Below, piece by piece: positions 23,170 through 32,230 of a stretch of 64,000 bases of DNA. Each line of letters opens with the position of its first letter. Position 1 is the stretch's first letter. The stretch comes from Baekduia alba. Its GTDB lineage: Bacteria; Actinomycetota; Thermoleophilia; Solirubrobacterales; Solirubrobacteraceae. The notes under the pieces were generated by a model, which worked only from the letters and a program-made list of their open reading frames with translations, had not been told where the DNA came from and made no database searches. A program made the position numbers and the translations under genes. Where the stretch lies: assembly GCF_028416635.1 (NCBI RefSeq), contig NZ_CP114013.1:2108001-2172000 (forward strand), written 5' to 3'.

Positions 23170-24239
23170 GCGATCGCGTCCTGGGCACGGTGCTCGGCCT
23201 CGCGGTGGGCGACGCGGCCGGCTGGCCCGCGGTCCGGCACCGGGCGGTGGCGCTGCCGCCCTGGACGCGGCGGCTGGCGCGCGAGCTCGACGCGCACGCC
23301 GAGGAGCAGGGCGTCACCACGCTGCCGGTCCCCTTCAGCCTCAACCAGCCGCCGGCGCCGCTGCGCATCGGGCCCGGCGACGACGCCGAGTGGCTCGCGT
23401 TCACCGCCGAGCACGTCCTCGCGGCCGCGCCGCCCGACCGCGCGACGATCGACGCCGCGTGGGCGGCGCTGGCCCGGCGCGCGGACGAGCCCGGGCTGCG
23501 CGCGCGCATCTCGGTCCGCTGCGCGCTGGACCACCTCGCGGCCGGGCGCGCCGCACCGGTCAGCGGCCACGACCACCCGCACTGCGCCGACGACGCGGCG
23601 GCGCTGCGCGCTCCGGTCTTCGGCATGCTCGCGCCGGGCGACCCGGACGCCGCGGCCGCGCTGGCCGCGGTCGACGCCGCCGTCACCAACGCCGAGGACG
23701 GGCTGCACGCCGCGCGCGCGGTCGCCGCGGCGGTGGCAGTCGGCGTCGCGGCCGGCGGCGTCGAGGACGTCGTGGCCGCCGCGCTGGCCGAGCTGCCCGC
23801 CGGCACGGCGATCCGGCGCCAGGCCGACGCCGCGGTCGGCCTCGGGCGCGAGGCGGCGACGCAGGGCGGTCCGTTCGCCGTCGTCCCCGCCATCGACGGG
23901 CAGCTGCTGGACCACGTCTACAGCTACGGCGTCGCCGCGGCGGACACGTTGCCGGCCGCGCTGGCGCTGCTGGTCGCCGCGGACGGCGCGCTGGTCCCCG
24001 CGGTCTCCGCCGCCGCCTGCCTGGCGCGCTGCGCGGACTCCGCGCCGGCGCTGACCGGCGCGCTGGCCGGCGCGCTCGGCGGCGCCGGCGCCGTGCCCAC
24101 GGCCTGGCGCGACCGCGTCGCGACGCTGGCCGGGTGCTGCCTGCCCGAGCTCGCCGGGCGCGACCTCCACGACCTTGGCCGGCGGCTCGCGCAGCGCGCC
24201 GGCACACCGCCAACCCAGACGACAGGAGCCGTCACATGA
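23157..24239 (+). CDS. ADP-ribosylglycohydrolase-family protein, paralogue 2, degenerate metal site
   Basis: The 360-residue protein starts GTG 23157, inside the end of paralogue 1. It has the family opening GTVLGLAVGDAAGWPA and keeps an acidic pair in GPGDDAEWLAF near residue 75. The C-terminal motif reads LARCADSAPALTGALAGALGG, where the first Asp of the usual GRDADT or WDTDS is Cys. Loss of a metal ligand suggests reduced activity or a structural role, perhaps in a heteromer with another paralogue. It overlaps genes on both sides, so it is expressed with them. Confidence 0.82.
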   Translation: MATLSDRVLGTVLGLAVGDAAGWPAVRHRAVALPPWTRRLARELDAHAEEQGVTTLPVPFSLNQPPAPLRIGPGDDAEWLAFTAEHVLAAAPPDRATIDAAWAALARRADEPGLRARISVRCALDHLAAGRAAPVSGHDHPHCADDAAALRAPVFGMLAPGDPDAAAALAAVDAAVTNAEDGLHAARAVAAAVAVGVAAGGVEDVVAAALAELPAGTAIRRQADAAVGLGREAATQGGPFAVVPAIDGQLLDHVYSYGVAAADTLPAALALLVAADGALVPAVSAAACLARCADSAPALTGALAGALGGAGAVPTAWRDRVATLAGCCLPELAGRDLHDLGRRLAQRAGTPPTQTTGAVT

Positions 24240-25408
24240 TCTCCGAGACCGCCCGCGCCATCGCCTTGGAGGACCGCGCCGTCGGCTGCCTGGCGGGCAG
24301 CGCCGTCGGCGACGCCCTCGGCGGTCCGACCGAGGGCTGGTCGCCCGAGGACATCCGCGCGCGCTACGGCGGCTGGGTCGAGGGCTTCGTCCCGCCGTTC
24401 TACCCCGACTGGCGCGAGGCGCGCCCGATCGCCCCCTACCGCAAGGGTGACGGGCGCGTGACCGACGACACGCTGATGACCCACGCGCTCGTCCGCGTCT
24501 ACCGGTCCAAGCGCGACCACCTCGACGCCTACGACATCGCGTCCGAGCTCGTGCCGTTGATGATCGGGGAGAAGCAGTGGATCCCCGAGCTCGACCGCGA
24601 GGCGCTGCCGCTCGAGCGCGTCTTCCTGGCCGAGAAGTGGCTCGTGCTGCGGCTGCACTACGGCCACGTCGACCCGCGCGAGGCCGGCGTCGGCAACGTG
24701 GTCAACTGCGGCGCCGCGATGTACATGGCGCCGGTCGGCGTGGCCAACGCGGCCAACCCGCGCGCGGCGTACGCGGAGGCGATCGATCTCGCCGGCCCGC
24801 ATCAGTCGAGCTTCGGCCGGGAGGCCGCGGGCGTGCTGGCCGCGGGCGTCGCCGCCGCCATGGCGCCCGGCGCGACGGCCGACTCCGTGATCGGCGCCTG
24901 CCTGGACGTCGCCCACGACGGGACGGCCGCCGCGATCGACGCGGTCGTCGAGGCGGCCGGGCGCTGCGACAGCTGGCGCGAGGCGCTGCCCGTGCTGCGC
25001 GACGCCGTGCGCCCGTACGACACGGTCGCCGACACCTACCGCGAGCCCGGCCTGGGCGCGCGCCGGCCGAGCCGGCTGCACGCGATCGAGGAGCTGCCCG
25101 TGGCGCTCGGGCTCGTGCGCATCGCCGGCGGCCGCTACGAGGACGCCGTCCTGGCGGGCGTCAACTACGGCCGCGACTCGGACTCGATCGCGTCGATGGC
25201 CGGCGCGATCTGCGGCGCCCTGCACGGTCGCGACGCGGTGCCCGAGGCGTGGCGGACGGGCGTCGCCTACGCCAGCCGGCTCGACATCGAGGAGCCGGGA
25301 CGCGGCATGGCCGCGGTGGCGGCCGAGATCTTCGCGCGCGACGTCGAGCGCCGGACGGCCGTCGACGCGACGTTCCGCGCGCTGCTGGAGGACGACGCGT
25401 GCGCTTGA
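24236..25408 (+). CDS. ADP-ribosylglycohydrolase-family protein, paralogue 3
   Basis: The 390-residue protein starts ATG 24236 (ACAGGAG upstream; ATGA overlap with paralogue 2). It has GCLAGSAVGDALGGPTEG at residue 19, the metal motif GRVTDDTLMTHAL near 78 and the C-terminal NYGRDSDSIASMAGAICGAL near 307. All expected acidic ligands are present. Extra segments (WVEGFVPPFYPDWREARP and the region with VPLMIGEKQWIPELDRE) make it longer than paralogue 1 and may shape a distinct pocket. It looks catalytically competent. Confidence 0.9.
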   Translation: MISETARAIALEDRAVGCLAGSAVGDALGGPTEGWSPEDIRARYGGWVEGFVPPFYPDWREARPIAPYRKGDGRVTDDTLMTHALVRVYRSKRDHLDAYDIASELVPLMIGEKQWIPELDREALPLERVFLAEKWLVLRLHYGHVDPREAGVGNVVNCGAAMYMAPVGVANAANPRAAYAEAIDLAGPHQSSFGREAAGVLAAGVAAAMAPGATADSVIGACLDVAHDGTAAAIDAVVEAAGRCDSWREALPVLRDAVRPYDTVADTYREPGLGARRPSRLHAIEELPVALGLVRIAGGRYEDAVLAGVNYGRDSDSIASMAGAICGALHGRDAVPEAWRTGVAYASRLDIEEPGRGMAAVAAEIFARDVERRTAVDATFRALLEDDACA

Positions 25409-26772
25409 CCTGGGTGCAGCCCGAGGACCTCGCCGGCTTCGCCCTGGACCAGGCGCGCCAGGAGGGCCGCGACGTGACCGCTCAAGCCCGCCGCTGGGCG
25501 GCGGCCGGCGGCCTTCCGGCGCCGGCGCGCCGCGGCGCCTCCGCCGAGCCCGCGCCGCCGGCGCTGCGCGCGCTGGCCGAGGAGCTGCTCGACGAGCTCA
25601 CGGCGCTCCCGTCGCCGCATGCGGCCGAGGAGCCGAGCGACTGGGACGCGATCGCCGCGACCTGGCCGGCGCCGCCGCCGGCGTTCCCGGCCCCCCGAGG
25701 CGACGCCGAGCTGCGCGATCGCCTCCACGGCGCGTGGCTCGGCCGGGCCGCCGGCTGCCTGCTCGGCAAGCCCGTCGAGCAGCTGCCGCGGGCCGGCATC
25801 CGCGAGATCCTCGATGCGACCGGTCGCTGGCCGCTGGCCGCGTACTTCACCGCCGAGGGGCTGCCGGAGGACGTCGCCCGCCGCCGGCCGTGGAACCGCC
25901 GCAGCGCGCCGACGAGCCTGGCCGAGAACATCGTGGCGATGCCCGAGGACGACGACATCAACTTCCCGATGCTGGCGCTGGCGCTGCTCGAGGAGCGCGG
26001 GCGCGCCTTCACGACCGACGACGTCGCCGAGCGGTGGCTCGCGCAACTGCCGGCCGGGCGCGTCTTCACCGCCGAGCGCGTCACCTACCGCAACCTGCTG
26101 ATGGGGCTGGCGCCCGCGCGCGCCGGCGGCTGGCGCAACCCGTTCAGCGAGTGGATCGGCGCGCAGATCCGGGCCGACGCGTTCGGCTGGGCGAGCCCCG
26201 GCGCGCCGGCGGCGGCCGCGGAGCTGGCGTGGCGCGACGCCGTCCTGAGCCACCGCGCCAACGGCATCTACGGCGCGCTGTTCGTCGCCGCGATGACCGC
26301 GGCGGCGCCGTGCGTGGAGCGCGTCGAGGACGCGATCGCCGCGGGCATGGCGGTCGTCCCGCCGGCCAGCCGGATGGCCGCGGCCCTGCGCTTCGCCAGC
26401 GCCCAGCACGTCACCGACTGGGAGCCGGCGGTCGACGCGCTCTACGAGCGCTACGGCGACCTGCACTGGGTCCATGCCATCAACAACGCGGCGCTGGTCG
26501 TGCTGGCGCTGCGCCACGGCGACGGCGACTTCACGCGGTCCATCTGCGCCGCGGTCAGCGCCGGCTGGGACACGGACTCCAACGGGGCGACCGTCGGTGC
26601 CGTGGTCGGCGCGCTGGGCGGGACCGCCGCGATCCCGGACGCCTGGACGGCGCCGTTGCGCAACACCGTCCGGACCACGCTGGCGGGCTTCGACGGCATC
26701 GGCTTCGACGCGCTGGCCGACCGGACCCTGGCGGTCGCCACCGTCCGCGGCGCCGAGGTGGCGACCGCATGA
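25399..26772 (+). CDS. ADP-ribosylglycohydrolase-family protein, paralogue 4, with N-terminal extension
   Basis: The 457-residue protein starts GTG 25399, overlapping paralogue 3 by 10 bases. About 110 residues of Ala/Pro-rich extension precede the family core, which opens GAWLGRAAGCLLGKPVEQ. The acidic pair appears as MPEDDDINFPMLAL near residue 183 and the C-terminal motif as SAGWDTDSNGATVGAVVGAL near 390. It is the most divergent of the four: GXXXGXLLGKP replaces GDALG. The N-terminal helix (QPEDLAGFALDQARQEGRD) may mediate partner contacts. Its stop overlaps the kinase start (ATGA). Confidence 0.87.
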   Translation: MRLTWVQPEDLAGFALDQARQEGRDVTAQARRWAAAGGLPAPARRGASAEPAPPALRALAEELLDELTALPSPHAAEEPSDWDAIAATWPAPPPAFPAPRGDAELRDRLHGAWLGRAAGCLLGKPVEQLPRAGIREILDATGRWPLAAYFTAEGLPEDVARRRPWNRRSAPTSLAENIVAMPEDDDINFPMLALALLEERGRAFTTDDVAERWLAQLPAGRVFTAERVTYRNLLMGLAPARAGGWRNPFSEWIGAQIRADAFGWASPGAPAAAAELAWRDAVLSHRANGIYGALFVAAMTAAAPCVERVEDAIAAGMAVVPPASRMAAALRFASAQHVTDWEPAVDALYERYGDLHWVHAINNAALVVLALRHGDGDFTRSICAAVSAGWDTDSNGATVGAVVGALGGTAAIPDAWTAPLRNTVRTTLAGFDGIGFDALADRTLAVATVRGAEVATA

Positions 26773-27677
26773 GCGGGCCCGGCATCGTCGTGGTCGGCAG
26801 CGCGAACGTCGACATGGTGGTCTACGTCCAGCGCGCGCCCGCGCTCGGCGAGACCGTCGCCGGCGAGCGCTTCACGCGCGGTCCGGGCGGCAAGGGCGCC
26901 AACCAGGCCATCGCCGCGGCCCGGCTCGGCGGCCGCGCCGCGCTGGTCGGGGCGATCGGCGACGACGACGCGGGCGCGCTGCTGCGCGACGCGCTGACAG
27001 CGGCCGGGGTCGACGTCGCGGGCCTGCGGGTCTCGACCGAGCCCACCGGGAGCGCGCACATCGTGGTCGACGCGGAGGGCGCGAACGCCATCGTCGTCGT
27101 CCCCGGCGCGAACGCCGCGGTGACGCTGAGCGATGAGGATCATGCACGCATCGCGGCCGCCGACGCGGTGCTGCTGCAGCTCGAGGTCCCGCTCGGCGTC
27201 GTCGTCGATGCGGCGACCGCCGCGCGGGCCGCGGGCACGAAGGTGGTGCTGACCCCCGCTCCGGTGCAGCCGCTGCCCGACACCTTGCTGAGGGCCGTCG
27301 ACGTCCTGGTCCTCAACGAGCACGAGGCGCGGGGCCTGACCGGACAGGACGACCTCGACGTGGCCGTGGAGGAGCTCGCCGCACGCGTCGCCGACGTCGT
27401 CGTCACGCTGGGCGAGCGCGGCTGCCTGCATCGCGCGGCGGGCGCGGCGCCGGTGCGGCGCGCGGCGTTCGCGGTCGACGCCGTGGACACGACGGGGGCG
27501 GGGGACACCTTCGCCGGCGCGCTGGCCGTGGCGCGCGCGGAGGGCCGCCCGTGGCCCGAGGCGCTGGACTGGGCGTCGGCCGCCGCCGCGCTGGCGGTCA
27601 CGCGCGCGGGCGCGTCGGCCGCGATGCCCGACCGGGCCGCGGTCGAGCGGCTCGTGGCGGCTGGAGACGGCGCGTGA
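26769..27677 (+). CDS. PfkB-family carbohydrate kinase, ribokinase-like
   Basis: The 302-residue protein has the ribokinase N-terminal signature GPGGKGANQAIAAARLGG near residue 38 and the C-terminal signature DAVDTTGAGDTFAGAL near 240 containing the catalytic Asp and the anion hole. It also has VVGSANVDMVVYV at the start. It would phosphorylate a sugar, most simply ribose or a related pentose released by the glycohydrolase-family enzymes upstream. ATGA coupling to paralogue 4 supports this. Nucleoside kinases in the same family are an alternative. Confidence 0.88.
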   Translation: MSGPGIVVVGSANVDMVVYVQRAPALGETVAGERFTRGPGGKGANQAIAAARLGGRAALVGAIGDDDAGALLRDALTAAGVDVAGLRVSTEPTGSAHIVVDAEGANAIVVVPGANAAVTLSDEDHARIAAADAVLLQLEVPLGVVVDAATAARAAGTKVVLTPAPVQPLPDTLLRAVDVLVLNEHEARGLTGQDDLDVAVEELAARVADVVVTLGERGCLHRAAGAAPVRRAAFAVDAVDTTGAGDTFAGALAVARAEGRPWPEALDWASAAAALAVTRAGASAAMPDRAAVERLVAAGDGA

Positions 27678-28864
27678 GGCGCGGGCCGCTGGCCGGGCTG
27701 CGGGTCGTCGAGGCCTCCACCCTGTTCGCGGGGCCGATGGCCGCGATGCTCCTCGGCGACTTCGGCGCCGACGTCGTCAAGGTCGAGCACCCGCGGCGTC
27801 CCGACCCTGCGCGCAGCCATGGCGCGAGCAAGGACGGCGTCGGCCTGTGGACGAAGGTCCTCGGGCGCAACAAGCGCGCGATCACGGTCGACCTGTCCCA
27901 CGCCGACGGCCAGGAGCTGTTGCTGCGCCTGATCGCCGACGCCGACGTCCTGATCGAGAACTTCCGGCCCGGCACGCTGGAGCGCTGGAACCTCGGCCCC
28001 GACGTGCTGGCCGCGGCCAACCCCCGGCTCGTGCTCGCCCGCGTGACCGGCTTCGGCCAGTTCGGCCCCTACTCCGGACGTCCCGGGTTCGGCACCCTGG
28101 CCGAGGCGATGAGCGGGTTCGCGGCCATCACCGGCGAGCCCGACGGACCGCCGACGCTGCCGCCGCTGGCCCTCGCCGACGGCATCACCGCGCTGGCCAC
28201 CGCGTTCGCGGTCATGACCGCGCTCAACGCGCGCGAGCACACCGGTCGCGGCCAGGCGATCGACCTCGCGATCATCGAGCCGATCCTGACGCTGCTGGGC
28301 GCGCAGCCGACGGTCTTCGACCAGCTCGGGACCGTCCAGCAGCGCACGGGCAACCGCTCGGTGACCAACGCGCCGCGCAACACCTACAAGACGGCCGACG
28401 GCGCCTGGGTCGCGGTGTCCGCCAGCGCGCACAGCGTCGCCGAGCGCGTCGTGCGGCTCGTCGGCCGGCCCGACCTCGCCGAGCAGCCGTGGTTCGCGTC
28501 CGGCGCCGAGCGCGCCGCGCACGCCGACGAGATCGACCCGGCGGTCGCCACCTGGATCGGCCAGCGCACGCGCGACGAGGTCGTGGAGGCGTTCGCGGCG
28601 GCGCAGGCGGCGGTCGCGCCCATCTACGACGTGCGCGACGTCCTCGCCGATCCGCAGTACCGCGCGCTGGAGTCGATCGTCACCGTCGACGACGACGAGC
28701 TCGGCCCGCTGCGCATGCAGAACGTGCTGTTCCGCCTGTCCGAGACGCCGGGCGCGATCCGGTGGGCCGGTCCCGCGCACGGGCGCCACACCGACGAGGT
28801 CCTCGGCGAGCTCGGCCTGGAGGCCGAGGAGATCGCGCGGCTGCGCGAGGCCGGCGTCGTATGA
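27674..28864 (+). CDS. CaiB/BaiF-family (family III) CoA-transferase
   Basis: The 396-residue protein shows the family pattern: LAGLRVVEASTLFAGPMAAM at the N-terminus, then GADVVKVEHP, NKRAITVDL, ADVLIENFRPGTL and GFGQFGPYSGRPGFG. LALADGITAL near residue 160 contains the catalytic Asp region. It moves CoA between carboxylic acids. GTG 27674 overlaps the kinase stop (GTGA), and the lyase gene follows by ATGA, so CoA activation and cleavage are made together. A CoA-transferase plus CitE-like lyase recalls itaconate or citramalate degradation. Confidence 0.9.
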   Translation: MRRGPLAGLRVVEASTLFAGPMAAMLLGDFGADVVKVEHPRRPDPARSHGASKDGVGLWTKVLGRNKRAITVDLSHADGQELLLRLIADADVLIENFRPGTLERWNLGPDVLAAANPRLVLARVTGFGQFGPYSGRPGFGTLAEAMSGFAAITGEPDGPPTLPPLALADGITALATAFAVMTALNAREHTGRGQAIDLAIIEPILTLLGAQPTVFDQLGTVQQRTGNRSVTNAPRNTYKTADGAWVAVSASAHSVAERVVRLVGRPDLAEQPWFASGAERAAHADEIDPAVATWIGQRTRDEVVEAFAAAQAAVAPIYDVRDVLADPQYRALESIVTVDDDELGPLRMQNVLFRLSETPGAIRWAGPAHGRHTDEVLGELGLEAEEIARLREAGVV

Positions 28865-29715
28865 GCGCGCCCCCGCCGCTGACGCTGCTCTACGCCCCGG
28901 CCGACCGTCCCGAGTTGATGAACAAGGCCGTGGTGGCCGGCGCCGACGTGGTCATCGTCGATCTCGAGGACGCCGTCGCTCCTGCCCACAAGGCCGCCGC
29001 TCGGCGCAACGTGGCGGCGCTGCTGGCGCAGCGTCCGCCGGTGCCTGTCGACGTCCGGATCAACGACCCGCGCTCGCCGCTCGGCCGCGACGACCTCGCC
29101 GCGATCCGCGATCTCCCGGGCCTCGGCGGCGTGCGGATCCCGAAGGTCGACGACCCGGACGTCGTCCGCGACGTCGCCACGGCGCTCGACGCCGGCGCGC
29201 GCGGGCTGGCGCTGCACTGCCTGCTGGAGTCTGGGCTCGGCGTCGAGCGCGCGCACGCGATCGCCGCCGCCGATCCGTCGGTCGGAGGCATCGGGCTGGG
29301 CGAGGCCGACCTGGCCGCCGAGCTCGGCGCCGCCGACGACGGCGCGCTGGACTGGGCCCGCGGCCGGGTCGTGATCGCCGCGCGCGCGGCCGGGCTGCCC
29401 GCGCCCGCCCAGTCGGTCTACGGGCGTCTCGGCGACCGCGACGGCCTGGCGGCGTCGTGCCGCCGAGGGCGGGCGCAGGGGTTCTTCGGCCGCGCGGCGA
29501 TCCATCCGGCGCAGCTGCCGGTGATCGTCGAGGCCTACCGCCCCGCCGCCGAAGAGGTCCGCCGTGCGCGCGAGCTCGTCGACGCGGCGGCCGTGGCCGA
29601 CGGGACCTCGACCGGCGCGTTGGTGCTGCCCGACGGGCGGTTCGTCGACGCGGCGTTCGTGAAGGGAGCCGAGCGGACCCTCGCGGTCGCGCGCCGGCTC
29701 GGCATGGTCGGATGA
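28861..29715 (+). CDS. CitE-like HpcH/HpaI-fold acyl-CoA lyase
   Basis: The 284-residue TIM-barrel protein has VIVDLEDAVAPAHK near residue 30, VRINDPRS, a metal-site Glu in LHCLLESGLGVE near 120, GIGLGEADLAAELG near 142 and GFFGRAAIHPAQLPVI near 207. These are the expected CitE/malyl-CoA lyase positions, with conservative changes. Enzymes of this family split malyl-CoA or citramalyl-CoA into two acyl units. It probably cleaves the CoA ester formed by the upstream transferase. Position inside a sugar-import operon is unusual. Confidence 0.87.
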   Translation: MSAPPPLTLLYAPADRPELMNKAVVAGADVVIVDLEDAVAPAHKAAARRNVAALLAQRPPVPVDVRINDPRSPLGRDDLAAIRDLPGLGGVRIPKVDDPDVVRDVATALDAGARGLALHCLLESGLGVERAHAIAAADPSVGGIGLGEADLAAELGAADDGALDWARGRVVIAARAAGLPAPAQSVYGRLGDRDGLAASCRRGRAQGFFGRAAIHPAQLPVIVEAYRPAAEEVRRARELVDAAAVADGTSTGALVLPDGRFVDAAFVKGAERTLAVARRLGMVG

Positions 29716-29737
29716 CGCAGGAGGACAGGAGCACGCC

Positions 29738-30895
29738 ATGGCGCAGATCCAGCTCGACGAGGTCACCAAGGAGTACCCGGACGGCACGGAGGCGGTGAAG
29801 GCGCTGAGCCTCGACATCGCCGACGGGGAGTTCCTGATCCTCGTCGGCCCGTCGGGGTGCGGCAAGTCCACGGCGCTGCGGATGCTCGCCGGGCTCGAGG
29901 ACATCAGCGCCGGCGAGCTGCGCATCGGCGGCGAGCGCGTCAACGAGCGGCCCGCGAAGGCGCGCGACGTCGCGATGGTCTTCCAGAGCTACGCGTTGTA
30001 CCCGCACATGACCGTCCGCCAGAACATGGGGTTCTCTCTGAAGATGGCCAAGCTGGATCGCCAGGCGATCGCGGCGAAGGTCGACGACGCCGCGCGCGTC
30101 CTCGACCTCACCGAGCACCTCGAGCGCAAGCCGGCCAACCTCTCCGGCGGCCAGCGCCAGCGCGTCGCGATGGGCCGCGCGATCGTGCGCGACCCCAAGG
30201 CGTTCCTGATGGACGAGCCGCTGTCGAACCTCGACACCAAGCTGCGCGTGCAGATGCGCGCCGAGATCGCCCGGATCCAGTCGCTGCTGGCCACGACGAC
30301 GGTGTACGTGACCCACGACCAGACCGAGGCGATGACGCTCGGCGACCGGGTCGCGGTCATGCGCGCCGGGGAGCTGCAGCAGGTCGGGACGCCGACGGAG
30401 CTGTACGAGGCGCCCGCCAACGTGTTCGTCGGCGGCTTCATCGGGTCGCCCGCGATGAACTTCGTGGTGGCGACCGTCGAGGGCGACGTCCTGCGCCTGC
30501 CGTTCGGGGCGCTGGACGCCCCGCGCGCCCTGCTCGAGCGCCTGCGCGCGGGCGCTCCGGACCGCCGCGAGGTCGTCGTCGGCATCCGGCCGGAGGCCTT
30601 CGAGGACGCGGCGACCGACGGCGGCCCGCACCGCGATGGCCTGACCTTCGAGCCGGCGATCGAGCTCGTGGAGGTCCTCGGCCCCGAGGTGTACGCCTAC
30701 TTCCGCGCCGGCGATGTCCCGGCCGAGCACCGGGCGCTGCTCGACGAGCTGGGCGCCGCGGACCGCCAGCTCGTGGCGCGGCTGCCCGCCGGAGCGCGCG
30801 CGGCCGGCGGCCAGCGCACCCGCCTGTGGATGGACGCCGAGCACCTGCTGCTCTTCGACCCGGGCACCGGCCGGCGCCTCGGCGCGGCGTCCTGA
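29738..30895 (+). CDS. CUT1-type ABC transporter ATPase (UgpC/MsmK/MalK family)
   Basis: The 385-residue protein has Walker A GPSGCGKSTALRM near residue 36, signature LSGGQRQRVAMGRAIV near 134, Walker B AFLMDEPLSNLDTK and the H-loop VTHDQTEAMTLGDR. A C-terminal MalK-type TOBE/OB domain follows from about 240 (VVVGIRPEAFEDA). The ribosome binding site is AGGAGGACAGGAG. It closes the LacI-controlled operon and is the likely energiser of the CUT1 permeases at 19059-20823; a second homologue lies at 59344. Confidence 0.92.
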   Translation: MAQIQLDEVTKEYPDGTEAVKALSLDIADGEFLILVGPSGCGKSTALRMLAGLEDISAGELRIGGERVNERPAKARDVAMVFQSYALYPHMTVRQNMGFSLKMAKLDRQAIAAKVDDAARVLDLTEHLERKPANLSGGQRQRVAMGRAIVRDPKAFLMDEPLSNLDTKLRVQMRAEIARIQSLLATTTVYVTHDQTEAMTLGDRVAVMRAGELQQVGTPTELYEAPANVFVGGFIGSPAMNFVVATVEGDVLRLPFGALDAPRALLERLRAGAPDRREVVVGIRPEAFEDAATDGGPHRDGLTFEPAIELVEVLGPEVYAYFRAGDVPAEHRALLDELGAADRQLVARLPAGARAAGGQRTRLWMDAEHLLLFDPGTGRRLGAAS

Positions 30896-30899
30896 GCCC

Positions 30900-32078
30900 T
30901 CAGCCGGCGCGGCGCGCGACGCCGGCGATCCGCAGCGCCGCGCCGACCTCCAGGCGACGCTGCGTCAGCGGGTGGTCGAGGCGCTTCTCGATCGTCGCGA
31001 GCCGGTAGGCGATCGTGCGCTCGTGGACGCCGAGGCGCGCCGCCGCGGAGGCGGCGACCCAGCCGGCGTCGACGTAGGCCACGAGCGTCTCCAGCAGCAC
31101 GCGCGTGCGGTCGTCGTCGACCAGCAGCGTGCCGATCCGCTCGTCGACGAACGCGCGCGCCGCGCGCTCGTCGCGCAGCAGCAGCGCCTCGAGCGCGACG
31201 TCGCGGTAGCGCACGACCGCGGGGGCGACGAGCCGGGCGACGCGCGCGGCCTCGGTGGCCTGGCGATGCGTGCGGCGAAAGCCGTCCGCGCCGTCGGCGG
31301 GGTCGCCGAGCGACATGGAGGTGTCGCCGGCGGGCGCGAACGACGCCAGCGCCGTGTCCCACCGCTCCGGCAGCGTCGGGCGCCCGCCGACCCAGCCCCA
31401 GAGCGCGCTGCCCTGGCCCGGGACGATGAGGACCGTGGCGTCCAGCCGGCGCCCGAGCTCGGTGATCGCCAGCTCGGCCTGCTCGCCCCAGGCGACGACG
31501 CAGACGTGCTCGCGGCGCAGGTCGTAGTCGCCCGCCTCGTCGGTGACCGGCGTGCCGTCCAGCACGTCGCGGACCCACGCGATCTGGCGCAGCTCGTGGC
31601 CGCGCAGCTGCCGGTCGCGCTCGGCCTGGTGGATCTCGGCCAGCTCGCCGGTGACGTGGTCGACGTAGGCGAACAGGTAGCGGGAGACGACGCGCAGCAG
31701 GTCGCTGCGCCCGCGCCCTTGCAGTGGCCAGTCCTCGATCTCGGCCAGCAGCTCCTCCCAGAGGATCGCGTGGCCGATCCGGTAGGTCCGGTCCACCAGC
31801 CCCCACGCGACGCGGTCGCGCGCGGCGGTCAGCGCCTCGTCGACGGCGCCCGGCGGGAGGTGGGCCGGCTCGGCGCGGCCGCTGACCAGGCCGTCGGCGA
31901 TCGCCTTGAGGTTGGACGCGATGCTCTCGCGCGAGACCGCCAGGAAGTCCGGGTCCTCGGGGTCGAAGTACTCGGGCACCTGCTCGTGCCAGCGCTCGAG
32001 CATCAGCTCCTGCAGGCGCGGCTGCTCGCGTTCGACCCACGCCGAGACGTCCTTGAGCTGCAGGTCCAACGAGGCCAT
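30900..32078 (-). CDS. PucR/CdaR-type transcriptional regulator
   Basis: The 392-residue protein ends with the PucR-family helix-turn-helix (LVAYVDAGWVAASAAARLGV, then HERTIAYRLATIEKRLDHPL). The N-terminal 280 residues are a GGDEF-related or unknown sensory part with no clear catalytic motif (ELMLERWHEQVPEYFDPEDP near residue 25). It is divergent from the amine oxidase and permease genes and separated from them by 152 bases, so it most likely activates them. The 3' end is 4 bases from the end of the convergent ATPase gene. Confidence 0.85.
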   Translation of the reverse strand: MASLDLQLKDVSAWVEREQPRLQELMLERWHEQVPEYFDPEDPDFLAVSRESIASNLKAIADGLVSGRAEPAHLPPGAVDEALTAARDRVAWGLVDRTYRIGHAILWEELLAEIEDWPLQGRGRSDLLRVVSRYLFAYVDHVTGELAEIHQAERDRQLRGHELRQIAWVRDVLDGTPVTDEAGDYDLRREHVCVVAWGEQAELAITELGRRLDATVLIVPGQGSALWGWVGGRPTLPERWDTALASFAPAGDTSMSLGDPADGADGFRRTHRQATEAARVARLVAPAVVRYRDVALEALLLRDERAARAFVDERIGTLLVDDDRTRVLLETLVAYVDAGWVAASAAARLGVHERTIAYRLATIEKRLDHPLTQRRLEVGAALRIAGVARRAG

Positions 32079-32230
32079 GCCGGCGCATCCTACGCCGGGC
32101 GCGGCCCGCGGCGGGCGCGCGGCCTGTGGGCATCGACCAAGGCGACGCGGCGGGTTGTCTGGAATCCGTGAACACGCGCCGGCGCCCGCCGCCCAGACTC
32201 CGTCCGTCGTCTCATAAGGAGGAGCAGCAC

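Noticed and set aside
30880-30915. Terminator hairpin CTGA-GCCC-TCAG between convergent ATPase and PucR genes
   Set aside because: The stem is only four base pairs and has no T-run, so it is not distinguishable from chance.
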